Positions 1 through 9,410 of a stretch of DNA of 64,000 nt are shown here, one piece after another. The stretch is taken from the NCBI GenBank assembly GCA_018822545.1, contig JAHJKA010000031.1, positions 62,001 through 126,000 on the forward strand. Reading direction: 5' to 3'. The translations under genes were made by a program, and so were the position numbers. Position 1 is the stretch's first letter. Every line of letters starts with the position of its first letter. The notes under the pieces were generated by a model, which had not been told where the DNA came from, did no database searches, and saw nothing but the letters and a program-made list of their open reading frames with translations. The stretch comes from Pseudomonadota bacterium (lineage in GTDB: Bacteria > Desulfobacterota > Desulfobulbia > Desulfobulbales > SURF-16).

Positions 1-39
1 GACGATATCTTCACGACGCAAATTCAACCCCACACAGCT

Positions 40-425
40 ATGCACAAGACCAAGCAGATAGCAGTCGTGAGCATCCTCTTCTTTCTTGTTGTCACAGCCC
101 GGTATGGGCCGCAAAGGATGCGAGCCCAGCTGAAGAATTGATGAATCGGCAACTCCCGGCCCTTGTCGAAGACAATGCCCATAAATTTGTCGAAAAGGGC
201 AACCGGGCATTTAGGGAGATGATGGCTGATTTCAGCTTTGAATCATTTACCAGGCAGTATGACGCCAAGCTCAAACAGGGCTATCGTCTCCACTATCTTG
301 GCGTCATAAAACGTTTGGGGATGGATGAATATCTCTGGAGAATTTCCATCACAGATTACCAGTATGAACCCTTCGGCAGTATCACCCTTGCTAAAGAGTT
401 TGTGGTGGGCTTCAAGTTGGAATGA
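40..425 (+). pseudogene. Small exported protein, apparent -1 frameshift in signal peptide
   Basis: An ATG at 40 opens a reading frame with a classic signal peptide (positively charged start, hydrophobic core ILFFLVV). It then hits TGA at 139-141. The next frame, entered near 98-101, supplies a perfect cleavage region (VWA followed by AKDA) and an unbroken 100-residue mature domain ending at 425. Adding one C to the CCC run at 98-100 joins the two halves into one protein of about 128 residues. The mature part is mixed alpha/beta with many aromatic residues and has no family I recognise. The break may be a sequencing error in a homopolymer or a real mutation. A TTG or ATG start near 138-141 would give an unexported short form and looks less likely. 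Confidence 0.6.
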
Positions 426-457
426 TCGACAGCGAGGTCAATGGCTGGCCCTGACCC

Positions 458-715
458 TTAGCGGTGCCGCTTGTTTTTCTCGGCGCTGTTGCGTTTGGAG
501 CCTGAGGCGGTAAAAGACTTGCTGATCATCTGATAATAGCTGCCCTTGTCGATTCCCACCTCGCGCCCACAGCGGCAACAAATCTTGCTGCCGCTTTCTT
601 CAAAACCATAGACCTTATCGATCCTGACCTTGTGGCAGCGCACAAGCTCACCCTGACCGATTTTATCGTAGCGCCACAGCTTCTTCTTGCAGGCTGCACA
701 TTTCAAAATAAGCAT
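458..715 (-). CDS. Small zinc-ribbon protein
   Basis: This is an 85-residue basic protein with an N-terminal CxxC (residues 6-9), further Cys near residue 27, and a CCRC cluster near residue 47. That spacing suits a treble-clef or zinc-ribbon fold. The tail is Lys/Arg-rich and probably disordered. It lies 20 bases downstream of trxC on the same strand and is probably cotranscribed with it. Function is unknown; RNA or protein binding is typical of such ribbons but is only inference here. Confidence 0.55.
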   Translation of the reverse strand: MLILKCAACKKKLWRYDKIGQGELVRCHKVRIDKVYGFEESGSKICCRCGREVGIDKGSYYQMISKSFTASGSKRNSAEKNKRHR

Positions 716-735
716 TGTGCAAACGTACCCATCAC

Positions 736-1167
736 CTAGATATGCTGGCGAACCCAGCTGATAATGGCATCTCTGGCCATGGCCCCGGGTTGTCTGGCCA
801 CCTCTTTACCGTTGTTGACCAGAACCAAGGTGGGGATGGTGCGAATATTCCAGCGCCGGGCCTGAATGGGCTCATCTTCGGTGCACAGTTTTAAGAGGCG
901 AACCTGGGGCTCAAGCACCTTGGCAGCTTCTGCCAAGGCAGGCCCCATCATCTTGCAGGGCCCGCACCAGGAGGCCCAGAAATCAATCAGGACCGGAATA
1001 TGGCTGCGATAGACATGTTTTTCAAACTCATCAAAAGTAACGCTCACCGGCTCGCCCTTAAACAAAGGGTGCTGACAATGGCCGCATTTGGGGTCGGCCG
1101 TCAATTTCCCTGCCGGCACCCGGCTGGTCTTATGACAAACCGGGCAGACAATATGTACATTTTCCAT
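736..1167 (-). CDS. trxC: Thioredoxin 2 with N-terminal zinc finger
   Basis: Cytosolic thiol-disulfide oxidoreductase of 143 residues. The N-terminal zinc finger has Cys pairs at 8/11 and 28/31, and the thioredoxin fold carries the active site WCGPC at 67-71. The cis-Pro region (TIPTL) near residue 110 is present. Length and layout match the TrxC family, which is linked to oxidative stress and reduces ribonucleotide reductase and peroxidases. The start is set by a strong ribosome-binding site (GGAGGTGATCC) directly upstream at about 1170-1180. It may serve as reductant for the ArsC and Tpx encoded elsewhere in the window, which is inference. Confidence 0.93.
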   Translation of the reverse strand: MENVHIVCPVCHKTSRVPAGKLTADPKCGHCQHPLFKGEPVSVTFDEFEKHVYRSHIPVLIDFWASWCGPCKMMGPALAEAAKVLEPQVRLLKLCTEDEPIQARRWNIRTIPTLVLVNNGKEVARQPGAMARDAIISWVRQHI

Positions 1168-1264
1168 GGATCACCTCCTGCCGGACAAAAACATTGACAG
1201 GCCCGGCAAACGGGCTATCTTTGCTGTACTTGACGGTCAAACTCTTACCCCTTCCCTGTTTTTT

Positions 1265-1807
1265 ATGTTCAGCAAACTCCTCCATCTTTACAGCGTTGTC
1301 GACCAGGCCGTGACGCAAATCCGCAACCAGTTCCCGGCTGAGGTAAAATGCGGCCCTGGGTGCGCTGACTGCTGCCATGCCCTCTTTGACGTCTCCGCCA
1401 TTGAAGCGGCCTATCTTGCCAGCCTGCTGAGCAGTGAGCAGGTTGAAGAGCTAAACGGGGCAGCGCAACAGGCCGCTGCGCAATTCAACAAGGCCTTAGC
1501 AAACCATACAAATCCTGCCGAGGCCCGCATCCGCTGTCCCCTTCTCGGGGCCGAGGATACCTGCCTCTGCTATCAAGGACGACCGATCAACTGCCGAACC
1601 TATGGCACCCCCACCGTCATCGAAGGCCAGGCACATGTCTGCGGCCTCTCCGCTTTCGACAAAGGCCTTTCCTATCCAACGATCAACCTTGCACCCCTGC
1701 AGCAGGGTCTGTACCAATACTCGACAGAGCTCTTCGGACCCGAGATCAGTAAGCAGCGCTTCTCCCTGGCCCTGGTGATTCTCGAGCCAGAAAAATTCCC
1801 CCGTTAA
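1265..1807 (+). CDS. YkgJ-family cysteine cluster protein
   Basis: About 180 residues with an N-terminal cluster C-x3-C-x2-CC (residues 29-37) and a second cluster (RCPLL, CLCY, NCRTYG, then C before GLS) in the C-terminal half. These are the two halves of the YkgJ/UPF0153 signature, thought to bind zinc or iron. The frame opens further upstream at 1166, but that ATG overlaps the palindromic start region of the divergent trxC, so 1265 is preferred; neither start has a good ribosome-binding site. The exact biological role of this family is not established. Confidence 0.75.
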   Translation: MFSKLLHLYSVVDQAVTQIRNQFPAEVKCGPGCADCCHALFDVSAIEAAYLASLLSSEQVEELNGAAQQAAAQFNKALANHTNPAEARIRCPLLGAEDTCLCYQGRPINCRTYGTPTVIEGQAHVCGLSAFDKGLSYPTINLAPLQQGLYQYSTELFGPEISKQRFSLALVILEPEKFPR

Positions 1808-1831
1808 GACACGATTCCTGCAAATTTCACC

Positions 1832-2839
1832 TTACCGCTTTCGACCCGACAATGCCTTGACCGTCAACATGGCAAGTAAAACGACAATCAGAGTGGCGAT
1901 GACGGCAAGTTCCCTGTTCTGCAAAAACCAGGGGTAAAGCTCAACAATGGCCAACCGCTGCAGTTTATTCTCCAGATCAGCGCGACCCGCTATTGGTACG
2001 ATGATTTCTGAGACATAATCCCGGCCCACCTTGATGATGAGGCCATGGTGAAACTGGCCATAGGGGGTTTCCTCCAGATACTTGCCGGCGGCGCCGCTGA
2101 CGATATAGGTTGTGCCCCCCTTTGCAACATGGGCATAGCCGTGATAATGGCCGGAGAAAACATAATCCACCTTATATTTATTAAAAAGGGCTATGAACTC
2201 TTCAGGAGCGTCAAACTTGTTGCCCGGCAGAATTTTCGGCGGCAGATGCATAAAAACAAAGGTTTTTGCATATCTGCCACCAGCCTCGTTAAGGGTCTCT
2301 TCTAAATACTGTAAACTGCCCGGAATATTTTCTGCAATGGCGAACCCCAGCCCGACAAAAAGACAATCCTGATAGATAAAGGAAAAGAGAGAGGGACCGA
2401 ATACCTCCTCAAACTGAACCAGGGGAACCGCCTTCATATCCTGATTACCAGGGAGAAAAAATACAGGAAATGGCAGGGCAAGATCGCTCCCAAGTTGGGC
2501 GCGAAAAAAGGGATAGGTTCTGGCGTCAAAGGCATCGCCCAGGTGAACTGCAAAATCCACCGGATGCGCACGCAGTTTCTGCGCCAATAACTTGAACGTG
2601 CTGGTGCCTTCGGTATCACCGAAAACAGCAAAGGAAAAATCTTCTTTGGGCGCCGCCTCCACCAAGACCTTCTGTATTTCGGCAAAATTCCCAAAGAGTG
2701 ACGGCACTGGGGCCTCACTTTTTCGCACCGCAAAAACCGTAAAAACTTCGAACCCGAGGATTGTCGCCAGAAGCACTAAAACAAAACTCCTCAGGCCTCT
2801 ATTCGATGTCCTTCTTCTACTAAAAATCTTGCGCTCCAT
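1832..2839 (-). CDS. Membrane-anchored calcineurin-like metallophosphoesterase
   Basis: 335 residues: an N-terminal membrane segment (about 18-37), a phosphoesterase domain facing the periplasm (about 67-290) and a C-terminal membrane segment (about 308-328). Metal-site motifs are visible in order: GDTEG (74-78), HLGDAFD, PGNQD, HLPP and GHYHGY. The first motif is usually GDxH; here Glu replaces the His, and GNHD is GNQD, so metal preference may differ. The substrate (phospho-ester, nucleotide or lipid) cannot be told from sequence. It is convergent with the YkgJ gene. Confidence 0.8.
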   Translation of the reverse strand: MERKIFSRRRTSNRGLRSFVLVLLATILGFEVFTVFAVRKSEAPVPSLFGNFAEIQKVLVEAAPKEDFSFAVFGDTEGTSTFKLLAQKLRAHPVDFAVHLGDAFDARTYPFFRAQLGSDLALPFPVFFLPGNQDMKAVPLVQFEEVFGPSLFSFIYQDCLFVGLGFAIAENIPGSLQYLEETLNEAGGRYAKTFVFMHLPPKILPGNKFDAPEEFIALFNKYKVDYVFSGHYHGYAHVAKGGTTYIVSGAAGKYLEETPYGQFHHGLIIKVGRDYVSEIIVPIAGRADLENKLQRLAIVELYPWFLQNRELAVIATLIVVLLAMLTVKALSGRKR

Positions 2840-3067
2840 TTTCCCCTATAACCTTGCCCCAAAGATTTTGCTAAACCCGTGAACATCTAGCCAACAATGT
2901 TCTATTTACCACTCAACGCCTGAAAAGGAATTTTTTTTGTGCATGGTTTCAACTCCCGGACCCTTTATTTCCCCCTTATTCCCGGGCTACCCATTGCCTA
3001 GCATTCTAGCAATAAATATCATTTAACTATTATAATAATTTCTCCTTTCCATATATGAGGTGACGAT

Positions 3068-3298
3068 ATGAAAGATGTTAACAATAGCGGCGGTTATGAC
3101 TCACTGGTTTGGCTACGGGATAAGGATGGCAAGGAGTATGCTAGCTCCATTGACACCTTCAAGGCGAATATAGATTCGATCTCTGAACTCTCGCCGGCAG
3201 AAAGGGAAATCTGCCTTGATATCAGCCTTCTTGTTGGTGCTGAACGCTGGCAAAAGACAATTCCATCTGCAAACAAAAGGCCCTTTTCTCGAAATTGA
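3068..3298 (+). CDS. Small soluble protein of unknown function
   Basis: 76 residues with a good ribosome-binding site (GAGGTGAC) ahead of the ATG at 3068. The protein is acidic, with a predicted beta segment (SLVWLRDKDGKEYAS) followed by helices (LSPAEREICLDISLLVGAERW). The stop codon falls inside the downstream terminator hairpin, so the last residues (KRPFSRN) are encoded by the terminator stem. I do not recognise a family. The ribosome-binding site and terminator support a real monocistronic gene. Confidence 0.5.
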   Translation: MKDVNNSGGYDSLVWLRDKDGKEYASSIDTFKANIDSISELSPAEREICLDISLLVGAERWQKTIPSANKRPFSRN

Positions 3299-3312
3299 GA
3301 AAAGGGCCTTTT
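3275..3312. terminator. Intrinsic terminator, 16-bp stem
   Basis: Perfect 16-bp arms (3275-3290 and 3297-3312) surround a 6-base loop and end in a T run. It closes the small gene at 3068-3298 and overlaps its stop codon. The symmetrical A/T flanks would let it work in both directions. Confidence 0.85.
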
Positions 3313-3429
3313 TAAATCACCAGCAAGTTTAGAACATAATGTGTAGCAATCTCACATGGTGACAATAACGGTCGAACGTATAGGAACCCGGCCTCAAATG
3401 GCTGGGGACAGGTAGTATTCTTATTTTTC

Positions 3430-3930
3430 TCAAACAGACAAGGCCTGCAATGCCGCCTTGTAATCTGGCTCCTGAGTGATCTCGGCAACCTGCTCAGTAT
3501 ACATAACCTTACCATCCTCGCCAATAATGACTACGGCCCGGGAAAGCAGTCCGGCAATGGGGCCATCGGCAATGGTCACGCCATAATCAGCACCAAAAGT
3601 GGAGCGAAACACGGAAAGGGGGACAACATCATTCAAGCCATCCGCCGCACAGAAACGTTGGTGGGCAAAAGGCAGGTCAGCAGAAATACAAAGGACAACG
3701 GTGTTAGCCATTGCACTTGCCTCCTGGTTAAAGCGCCGTACTGATGCCGCGCACACCGACGTATCTATGCTCGGGAAAATATTAAGAACCAGGGTTTTCC
3801 CGCTGAAATCCTTGGCTGTTTTCTCTGAGAGATCGGTGGCGGTGAGGCGAAATGCCGGGGCCTTGCTGCCTTTGGCAGGCAAGGTGCCCACCGTCTTAAA
3901 AGGGTTCCCTTCCAAGGTAATTTGAGCCAT
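3430..3930 (-). CDS. tpx: Thiol peroxidase (2-Cys peroxiredoxin)
   Basis: 166 residues, matching the Tpx family along its full length. The peroxidatic Cys is C60 in DTSVCAAS and the resolving Cys is C94 in QRFCAA, the standard Tpx spacing. The enzyme reduces H2O2 and alkyl hydroperoxides using thioredoxin. In an anaerobe it would defend against brief oxygen exposure. It is transcribed in the same direction as the fatty acid isomerase upstream on the minus strand, with a gap of about 270 bases, and probably has its own promoter. Confidence 0.95.
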   Translation of the reverse strand: MAQITLEGNPFKTVGTLPAKGSKAPAFRLTATDLSEKTAKDFSGKTLVLNIFPSIDTSVCAASVRRFNQEASAMANTVVLCISADLPFAHQRFCAADGLNDVVPLSVFRSTFGADYGVTIADGPIAGLLSRAVVIIGEDGKVMYTEQVAEITQEPDYKAALQALSV

Positions 3931-4202
3931 GACTATTACTCCTTGCAGAATATGCGTTTAAAATAAGTTGTATTTCAGAGGATATGAATTCTCAGCCGCC
4001 GAGTCAAGGCCTACGCCCATCCTTACAGAGCCATTGCGACGCATCTTTGGAGGCAGTTGCCCGCCTCCTGCCACAAATTCTACCGACCCAAAATGGCATC
4101 ACCCTCTTCCTCGATATTGGTTTGCTTAGAGCCATCATTATTATGGGCAAAGACAGGCTTCTGTTGGATATTGGTCTTTGAAAGTCATATAGACGGCGCG
4201 GG

Positions 4203-6692
4203 CTATGTATTATTTTTAACGAATACCTCTTCTTCACTATACCAATCCACGCCCATGAGCGGTCTACGCAGGCGCTCGTCATTGAGATAACGATTAAGAT
4301 CGAAGGCACCTGCTTCCAAAGGGAAATCGCGGATAAAACGCTCATAAAAAAAATCTGACATCTGCCACAGACGTGGATCAGCACGCTTGACCCCAAAGGC
4401 GTCAAAGAACTTCAGAAAACCTTTTTTTTGGGTATGGGCATCAACCAACAGGCGGAAAAACCGGGGCGCCTGACGGAAAGGAACGTCAAAATAGATATTT
4501 GGATAGCTGCCCAAAAAGCCCTTGACCACATCAACGGTGTCCTTCCCCTTGTCCAAGCGCCTATTATCGCCGGTTATAAAGGCCACAGACGAGTGATAGC
4601 GATTAAGAATCATGGTGTAAACCAGGTCCTCACCGTTATCCCGACGAAAGCGGACCTGGGCCATATCCCCCTTATCGGGGAGGGCTTGGACAAAGGGCCC
4701 TGACCAATGACTTATCTTACGAAACTCCTGATCTAAATCGTGCTCGCTGCCAATATATGAAGACAAGGTACGATCCAAATCAGCAGGATGATAATTAATG
4801 GCGTCGTATGCAATATTCACCTTTGCCGCAAAGCGCTTTTCAATGAGCAGCTTAAAAAACTCCGCCATAAAATCGTGGGATTGATACGGCACGGCACTTG
4901 GCAGCCCCTCCAGGAGCAGGGCGTCGTCGGCACTGACCTTTACCCCTGACCAGAAGGTATCATACCACCCCTGTCGCAATGCCCTTCTGCTTTCGGCAGG
5001 CATGAAGTTTAAAAATAGATGCTCTGCCTCCCGGCGCTGAAGATCCATATACAGTCGAATACTGACCTGTTCCTGGGCCTTTGAATAGACATCAAAACCG
5101 GCCACCAGATTATAGTACATGCGCTCTAAATTTCCATAATCAAGCACCCAGGCCATGCGCGGCAGGCCACCCACCGCCCCGGCCACCACCGAGGCGCTGT
5201 CGTAATGGCGGTAGACAGTTAAGAGCGGCGTACTGCCTGGATGATCCCCCGGCCAGATATCGGCAAGGCCCAGACCGGCCGGCCGCATGCTTGTATAGGT
5301 TGCAGCCTTGTCGGCAACAAACCGGTCTCGGCCTTTGAGGGTCGGGATATAGAAGAAACTATGCCAGAGACCTGCCGCCTCCACAGGAAGCCGCAGATTT
5401 TCAATATTTCGCGTCTGAAACTCTTTATCGCTTAAAAAAAGATCGGCGTCAGGGTCAAGAAAGGTGATCCAGAAATGATCATTGATGACATTCAGTGCTA
5501 CCTGGCCTTTACACACCGGGCCACGGATAAAACTCATAACAAAATAATGGGCGTCATCAAGGAGAAACTGGTAGCGAGAACGGGCAGGTATCTGACGGAA
5601 GGCCTGGAAGGGATTACTACCTATTTCCGACTCATACACCGGCGGAACCACCTCCCCATCCCAGTCGACACCGAGAAAGAGATCCTGAAAACGGCCCATC
5701 TTATCTGCACTCAAGCCGTAAAGAATATGGGTCTTGTGGACAAGAGTGGCATGGATTTTACGAAAACGATAATACAAAGCGGGGCCAGGGTTGTCGTAAG
5801 GTTTGCGGGTGGCAATCTCGTCGATTTCCTGGGGCCAAGGGGTGCGCGAACGAACCAGATAATAATAATCGCCGGGAATCTCGTCAAAATAGATATGGGC
5901 CAAAAAAAGATGCTCATAGAGATAACGCGCCATGGTGACGGTTTTAGGATCTTGTGCGTTTAAAAACCCCTCCCATTTCTTGAGTACTGCCTGCCCCTGC
6001 ACGCCGTTGCCAGGGGTTTTAAGTTCTCGAATGGTCTGCTCCGAAGGGCCTTTTCCTCCGCCAACAAGCCAGGCCTTCAAGGTCTGCAACTCTTCTTTTT
6101 TAAGCTCTGGAAAACCAAAGGGCATACCTTTGTGGGGATTTTTAGTCATGAAATCACGGAGCTCTTTGACCTCCTGTGAACAGGTAAGATCAGCGGTCTC
6201 AGAGTCATAATACCCCCTGACCTCAGGGTTTTTCTCCTTTAAGGCCAGCATCTGGAACATAAACGAATCACTGGCCAGACATTTTTTATCAGGCAGCACC
6301 GACGAGAACCCTTTCTTGGTCTGCCATTCTTCCGCATTTTTGGCATCCACAAAGAGCCGGGTGGGCTCTGCGGCATGCAGCCGTTCCGGATTATACACCC
6401 GCTCTTTCGTGGCCCCACGTGCCACGCCTTCCCAGGAGGTCATCTTCAGCTGGCACGGTGAGTTATAGCAGGAATGACAGACCACACAGCGTCTGTTAAA
6501 AATAGGCTGAATGTCACGCTGGTATTCCAGCATTGATCCCTGTTCTTGCAAGGCCGCCACTTCAGCAGGCTCTAAACCAAAGAGTGATGCTTCCTTGGCC
6601 TGAACGGTGCTGGTCCCCCAAGGCCCAAGCCCGATAAGCCACCAGAGTAGAAACAAAAGAACGGATTTGATGACCACGTTTCTGTTCTTCAC
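4203..6692 (-). CDS. cti: Cis/trans fatty acid isomerase, heme c type
   Basis: 829 residues, the usual Cti size. A signal peptide (residues about 1-32, ending VQA) is followed by a heme-c site CVVCH (69-73) and the family hallmark region with SCYNSPCQLKMTSWEG. Cti is a periplasmic enzyme that turns cis double bonds of membrane phospholipid acyl chains into trans, rapidly stiffening the membrane under solvent, heat or toxic stress. It is best known from Pseudomonas and Vibrio. The heme is needed for activity and requires the cytochrome c maturation system. The start is chosen at the only ATG that gives a signal peptide. No partner gene is adjacent apart from tpx. Confidence 0.92.
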   Translation of the reverse strand: MKNRNVVIKSVLLFLLWWLIGLGPWGTSTVQAKEASLFGLEPAEVAALQEQGSMLEYQRDIQPIFNRRCVVCHSCYNSPCQLKMTSWEGVARGATKERVYNPERLHAAEPTRLFVDAKNAEEWQTKKGFSSVLPDKKCLASDSFMFQMLALKEKNPEVRGYYDSETADLTCSQEVKELRDFMTKNPHKGMPFGFPELKKEELQTLKAWLVGGGKGPSEQTIRELKTPGNGVQGQAVLKKWEGFLNAQDPKTVTMARYLYEHLFLAHIYFDEIPGDYYYLVRSRTPWPQEIDEIATRKPYDNPGPALYYRFRKIHATLVHKTHILYGLSADKMGRFQDLFLGVDWDGEVVPPVYESEIGSNPFQAFRQIPARSRYQFLLDDAHYFVMSFIRGPVCKGQVALNVINDHFWITFLDPDADLFLSDKEFQTRNIENLRLPVEAAGLWHSFFYIPTLKGRDRFVADKAATYTSMRPAGLGLADIWPGDHPGSTPLLTVYRHYDSASVVAGAVGGLPRMAWVLDYGNLERMYYNLVAGFDVYSKAQEQVSIRLYMDLQRREAEHLFLNFMPAESRRALRQGWYDTFWSGVKVSADDALLLEGLPSAVPYQSHDFMAEFFKLLIEKRFAAKVNIAYDAINYHPADLDRTLSSYIGSEHDLDQEFRKISHWSGPFVQALPDKGDMAQVRFRRDNGEDLVYTMILNRYHSSVAFITGDNRRLDKGKDTVDVVKGFLGSYPNIYFDVPFRQAPRFFRLLVDAHTQKKGFLKFFDAFGVKRADPRLWQMSDFFYERFIRDFPLEAGAFDLNRYLNDERLRRPLMGVDWYSEEEVFVKNNT

Positions 6693-6889
6693 ATCACACC
6701 TTCAGATTTACCCATAAAAAATAAACAGCGTAATAGTCAGCAAGCACCGCCACGAGCTCAAAAACGTAGACAGAGAGTGTCACTATATTTTTATCGGGGT
6801 GAGTTATCGAGCCGGAAATTCCATTCAAGTATGCCCTTGAACCATCTCCCTGTCAAACTCTTAATAAGGGCTCTGCAGTTCTCGAAATC

Positions 6890-6935
6890 ACCAATAAAAA
6901 AAGGGCGCCCAAACGGGCGCCCTTTTTTTATTGGT
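6890..6935. terminator. Long bidirectional terminator after the glutamate synthase operon
   Basis: Perfect 21-bp inverted arms (6890-6910, 6915-6935) with an AAAC loop. The GC core GGGCGCCC is flanked on both sides by A/T runs that extend the pairing to ACCAAT/ATTGGT. It sits just after the stop of the gltB3-gltD gene on the minus strand. The outer arms resemble the hairpin at 42282-42324. Confidence 0.88.
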
Positions 6936-6951
6936 AGAGGAAAAAACAACC

Positions 6952-9284
6952 TTAAAACGGCCGCATCACCCAGATACCACAAGGGCAGGTGTCAGAGCAA
7001 AAGCCGCAGGCAATACATTTATCATCAGCTGAGATGTACTGGAAGGTGCCGTCGGGCAGCTTCTCGCGGCTGATGGCCTGTTCCGGACAAATGGTCTCGC
7101 AGAGATGACAGTCGCGGCAGGTACCGCAGCTCAGGCAACGGTCTGCTTCACCAGACTCAGAAACACCACATTGATCAGGGGCATAATGAGCATGGGTGAG
7201 GCTTGCCTGGGGGATAAGATTCTTGGCAAAACCGTGCCATTCTTCGCCCTTAAACTCAGCAAGGATGGCCTCAGCGGTGTTCTTGCCGGCGCCCAAGGCG
7301 TTGGTGGCAAGACCGGGACGCTCAACATCCCCGATGGCCGAGATCTTGGGATCGGAGGTGCGGCCGGCGGCATTACACTTAACCCAGGCAGCGCCACCCA
7401 CAGTAACCACCTCAACGGTGTCGGGTAGAAATTTAAGGGCAGGTACATCGCCGATGGAGATGATCACGGTCTGGGCCGGAATGAGCTGACCGGCAGCATC
7501 AATCAAGCCTTCCTCGGTGACTTCCTTGGTCTGCACCGGCCACTTGAACTTAGCACCCAGAGCCTCAGCAGCAGCCTTCTCCTTACCAAAGGCAAGGGGC
7601 TTCTGGATATCCACCAGGGTAACCTGCTCAGCGCCCAGCTTGTAGGCGTCGCAGGCCACATCACAACCAACATTACCGGCACCGATGATCACCACCTGCT
7701 TACCAACCTTGGCGGGATGATCGCTCTTGGCATCCTTCAGGAAATCAAGGGCCGGGATCACCCGCTCATGGCCTGGGAAGGGAATGGTTCGGGGCTGATG
7801 GGTACCAACGGCAACGATGACATGGTCAAAATCCTTCTTGAGCTTGGCAAAGGTGTCCTTGGTCATATCAACGCCAAAGTTGACATGAATATTTTCCACA
7901 GACATAAAACGGGCAATCTCTGACTCCCAGATGGCCTGGGGCATGCGCTCCCAGGGAATAACCTGGGCCAGCTTACCACCGAGCTTGTTGTCTTTTTCAA
8001 AGATATGGGCCTCAACACCGGCCTTGGCCAGTTGCCAGGCCGCGTTCATACCAGCAGGACCACCACCGATTATCGCTACTTTCTTGCCTAAAGAAGGGGC
8101 AGCCTTGGGAGCCGGTTGATCTTTGGCCGCCCGACCCAGCATCTGGACGTCGATCTTCTCATAACCATCTGGCGCGAACAGTTTTGCATGCAGAGATTGG
8201 GGCAGATATGACCACAAATCGAGGCGGGCAGAGGCGTATACTCCATCAGCATCTCATACGCTTCTTTACCCTTGCCCTCACGCATGAGGCGCAGGCGATC
8301 AATGGTGGGGATATGGACCGGGCAGTAATAAGCACAGGGCGCAGCCTTATCGCGGTTAGCCCAAAAAGGCTTCTTGCGGCGCAGGTCACCGCTCTCCACC
8401 ATACCAATAGGAGAACGATCCAACCCAGGGGCCAGATCACGGATAGGATCGCCACCGCCAAAACCAGGATTCCAAATCTTGTGCTTAAACTCAGCCATGG
8501 ACATGGGGCCGGTCTTCATCAAGGCCCGTTCCTGGGGAGGAATGGCATCGAGCATGGCCCACTCTTCGCGCTGGGAAAGCTCAGCAAGAAGTTCAGGACG
8601 ACCGATATTCTCAAGATACTTGGGCAGACGATCAAGCAACCACTGCCACTGCTCATCATCCGGCAGCACAGCCTTGACGTTGATCTGCGAGTAGGAGCCG
8701 TCAATCTTGCCCCGATAATAGATGGTGCCACCAACCATACCAACGCAAGGCCTATAGCCCAGGACGTTATCAGGATTTTTAGCCTCCACACCGCAAACTA
8801 TGGCAATACCGCCGCAGTTGAACTCGGCAAAGGAGTCACCGCAAGAACCTAAAACCCAGAGTTCCGGCTTATTATATTCCGGATTCCACTTGGTCATGGT
8901 CAGACCGCGGGCACCAATGGAGCCGCCGATATAGACCTTACCCTCAGCCATGGCATTACAGACACCATTAGTGGCTTCACCCTTAACGGTAATCTCGGCA
9001 CCGATATTCAACCAACCCACATCATCGGAGGCCGGGCCGTTGCAAACAATCTTGGTACCGGGCAGACCCATGCAGCCCAGACGCTGGCCACAAGGACCAT
9101 TGATCTCAATAGTGACTGGCTTGCCGCCTGACTTCAGACGCCCACCAACATTGTGCTGACCATAGGTTTCTAAAACCAGGTCATGGGACTTGGTGAAGGC
9201 CTTCTGCACCAGATCTTCAAAGATCTGCGTGCTGATCCGCTGGCCGTTTTCATCCCGTCCTTTTACGGTTATTTTCTTACTCAT
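6952..9284 (-). CDS. Glutamate synthase GXGXG domain fused to GltD-like oxidoreductase (apparent frameshift)
   Basis: The N-terminal part (about residues 1-260) is the GXGXG beta-helix domain of glutamate synthase large subunits (GGRLKSGG, GEATNGVCNAMAEG, GGSIGARG). A GltD-type module follows: Cys-rich N-terminal Fe-S region (CAYYCPVHIPT, CGHICPNLCMQNC), FAD site (IIGGGPAGMNAAW), NADPH site (IIGAGNVGCDVA), and a C-terminal two-cluster ferredoxin (CHLCETICP, CIACGFCSDTCP). The reading frame breaks near 8171-8174. Total length 2333 bases is one short of a multiple of three, and restoring one C gives CSRPDGYEKIDVQ, continuous with the family. It delivers electrons for glutamate formation with the two upstream subunits. 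Read as one gene it is about 777 residues. Confidence 0.85.
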
Positions 9285-9410
9285 ATCAAAATTCCTTTAG
9301 TGACTTACCCCAGCAAGGCTGCCTTTATCAAAAAACAATTTAAAAACTTGTTTTGCAACTATTGACTTCCACCTACTGCCAAGTCACTTATCCTTTCCAC
9401 TTTATGCGGG

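Noticed and set aside
1166-1264. Upstream start for the YkgJ-family protein
   Set aside because: The ATG at 1166 is only the back face of the trxC start codon, and the added residues do not match the family.
5475-5963. 162-codon plus-strand frame within cti
   Set aside because: Antisense to the heme-c isomerase, no ribosome-binding site, no motif.
8184-8852. 222-codon plus-strand frame in the glutamate synthase region
   Set aside because: Antisense to the GXGXG-GltD gene; composition typical of a shadow frame.
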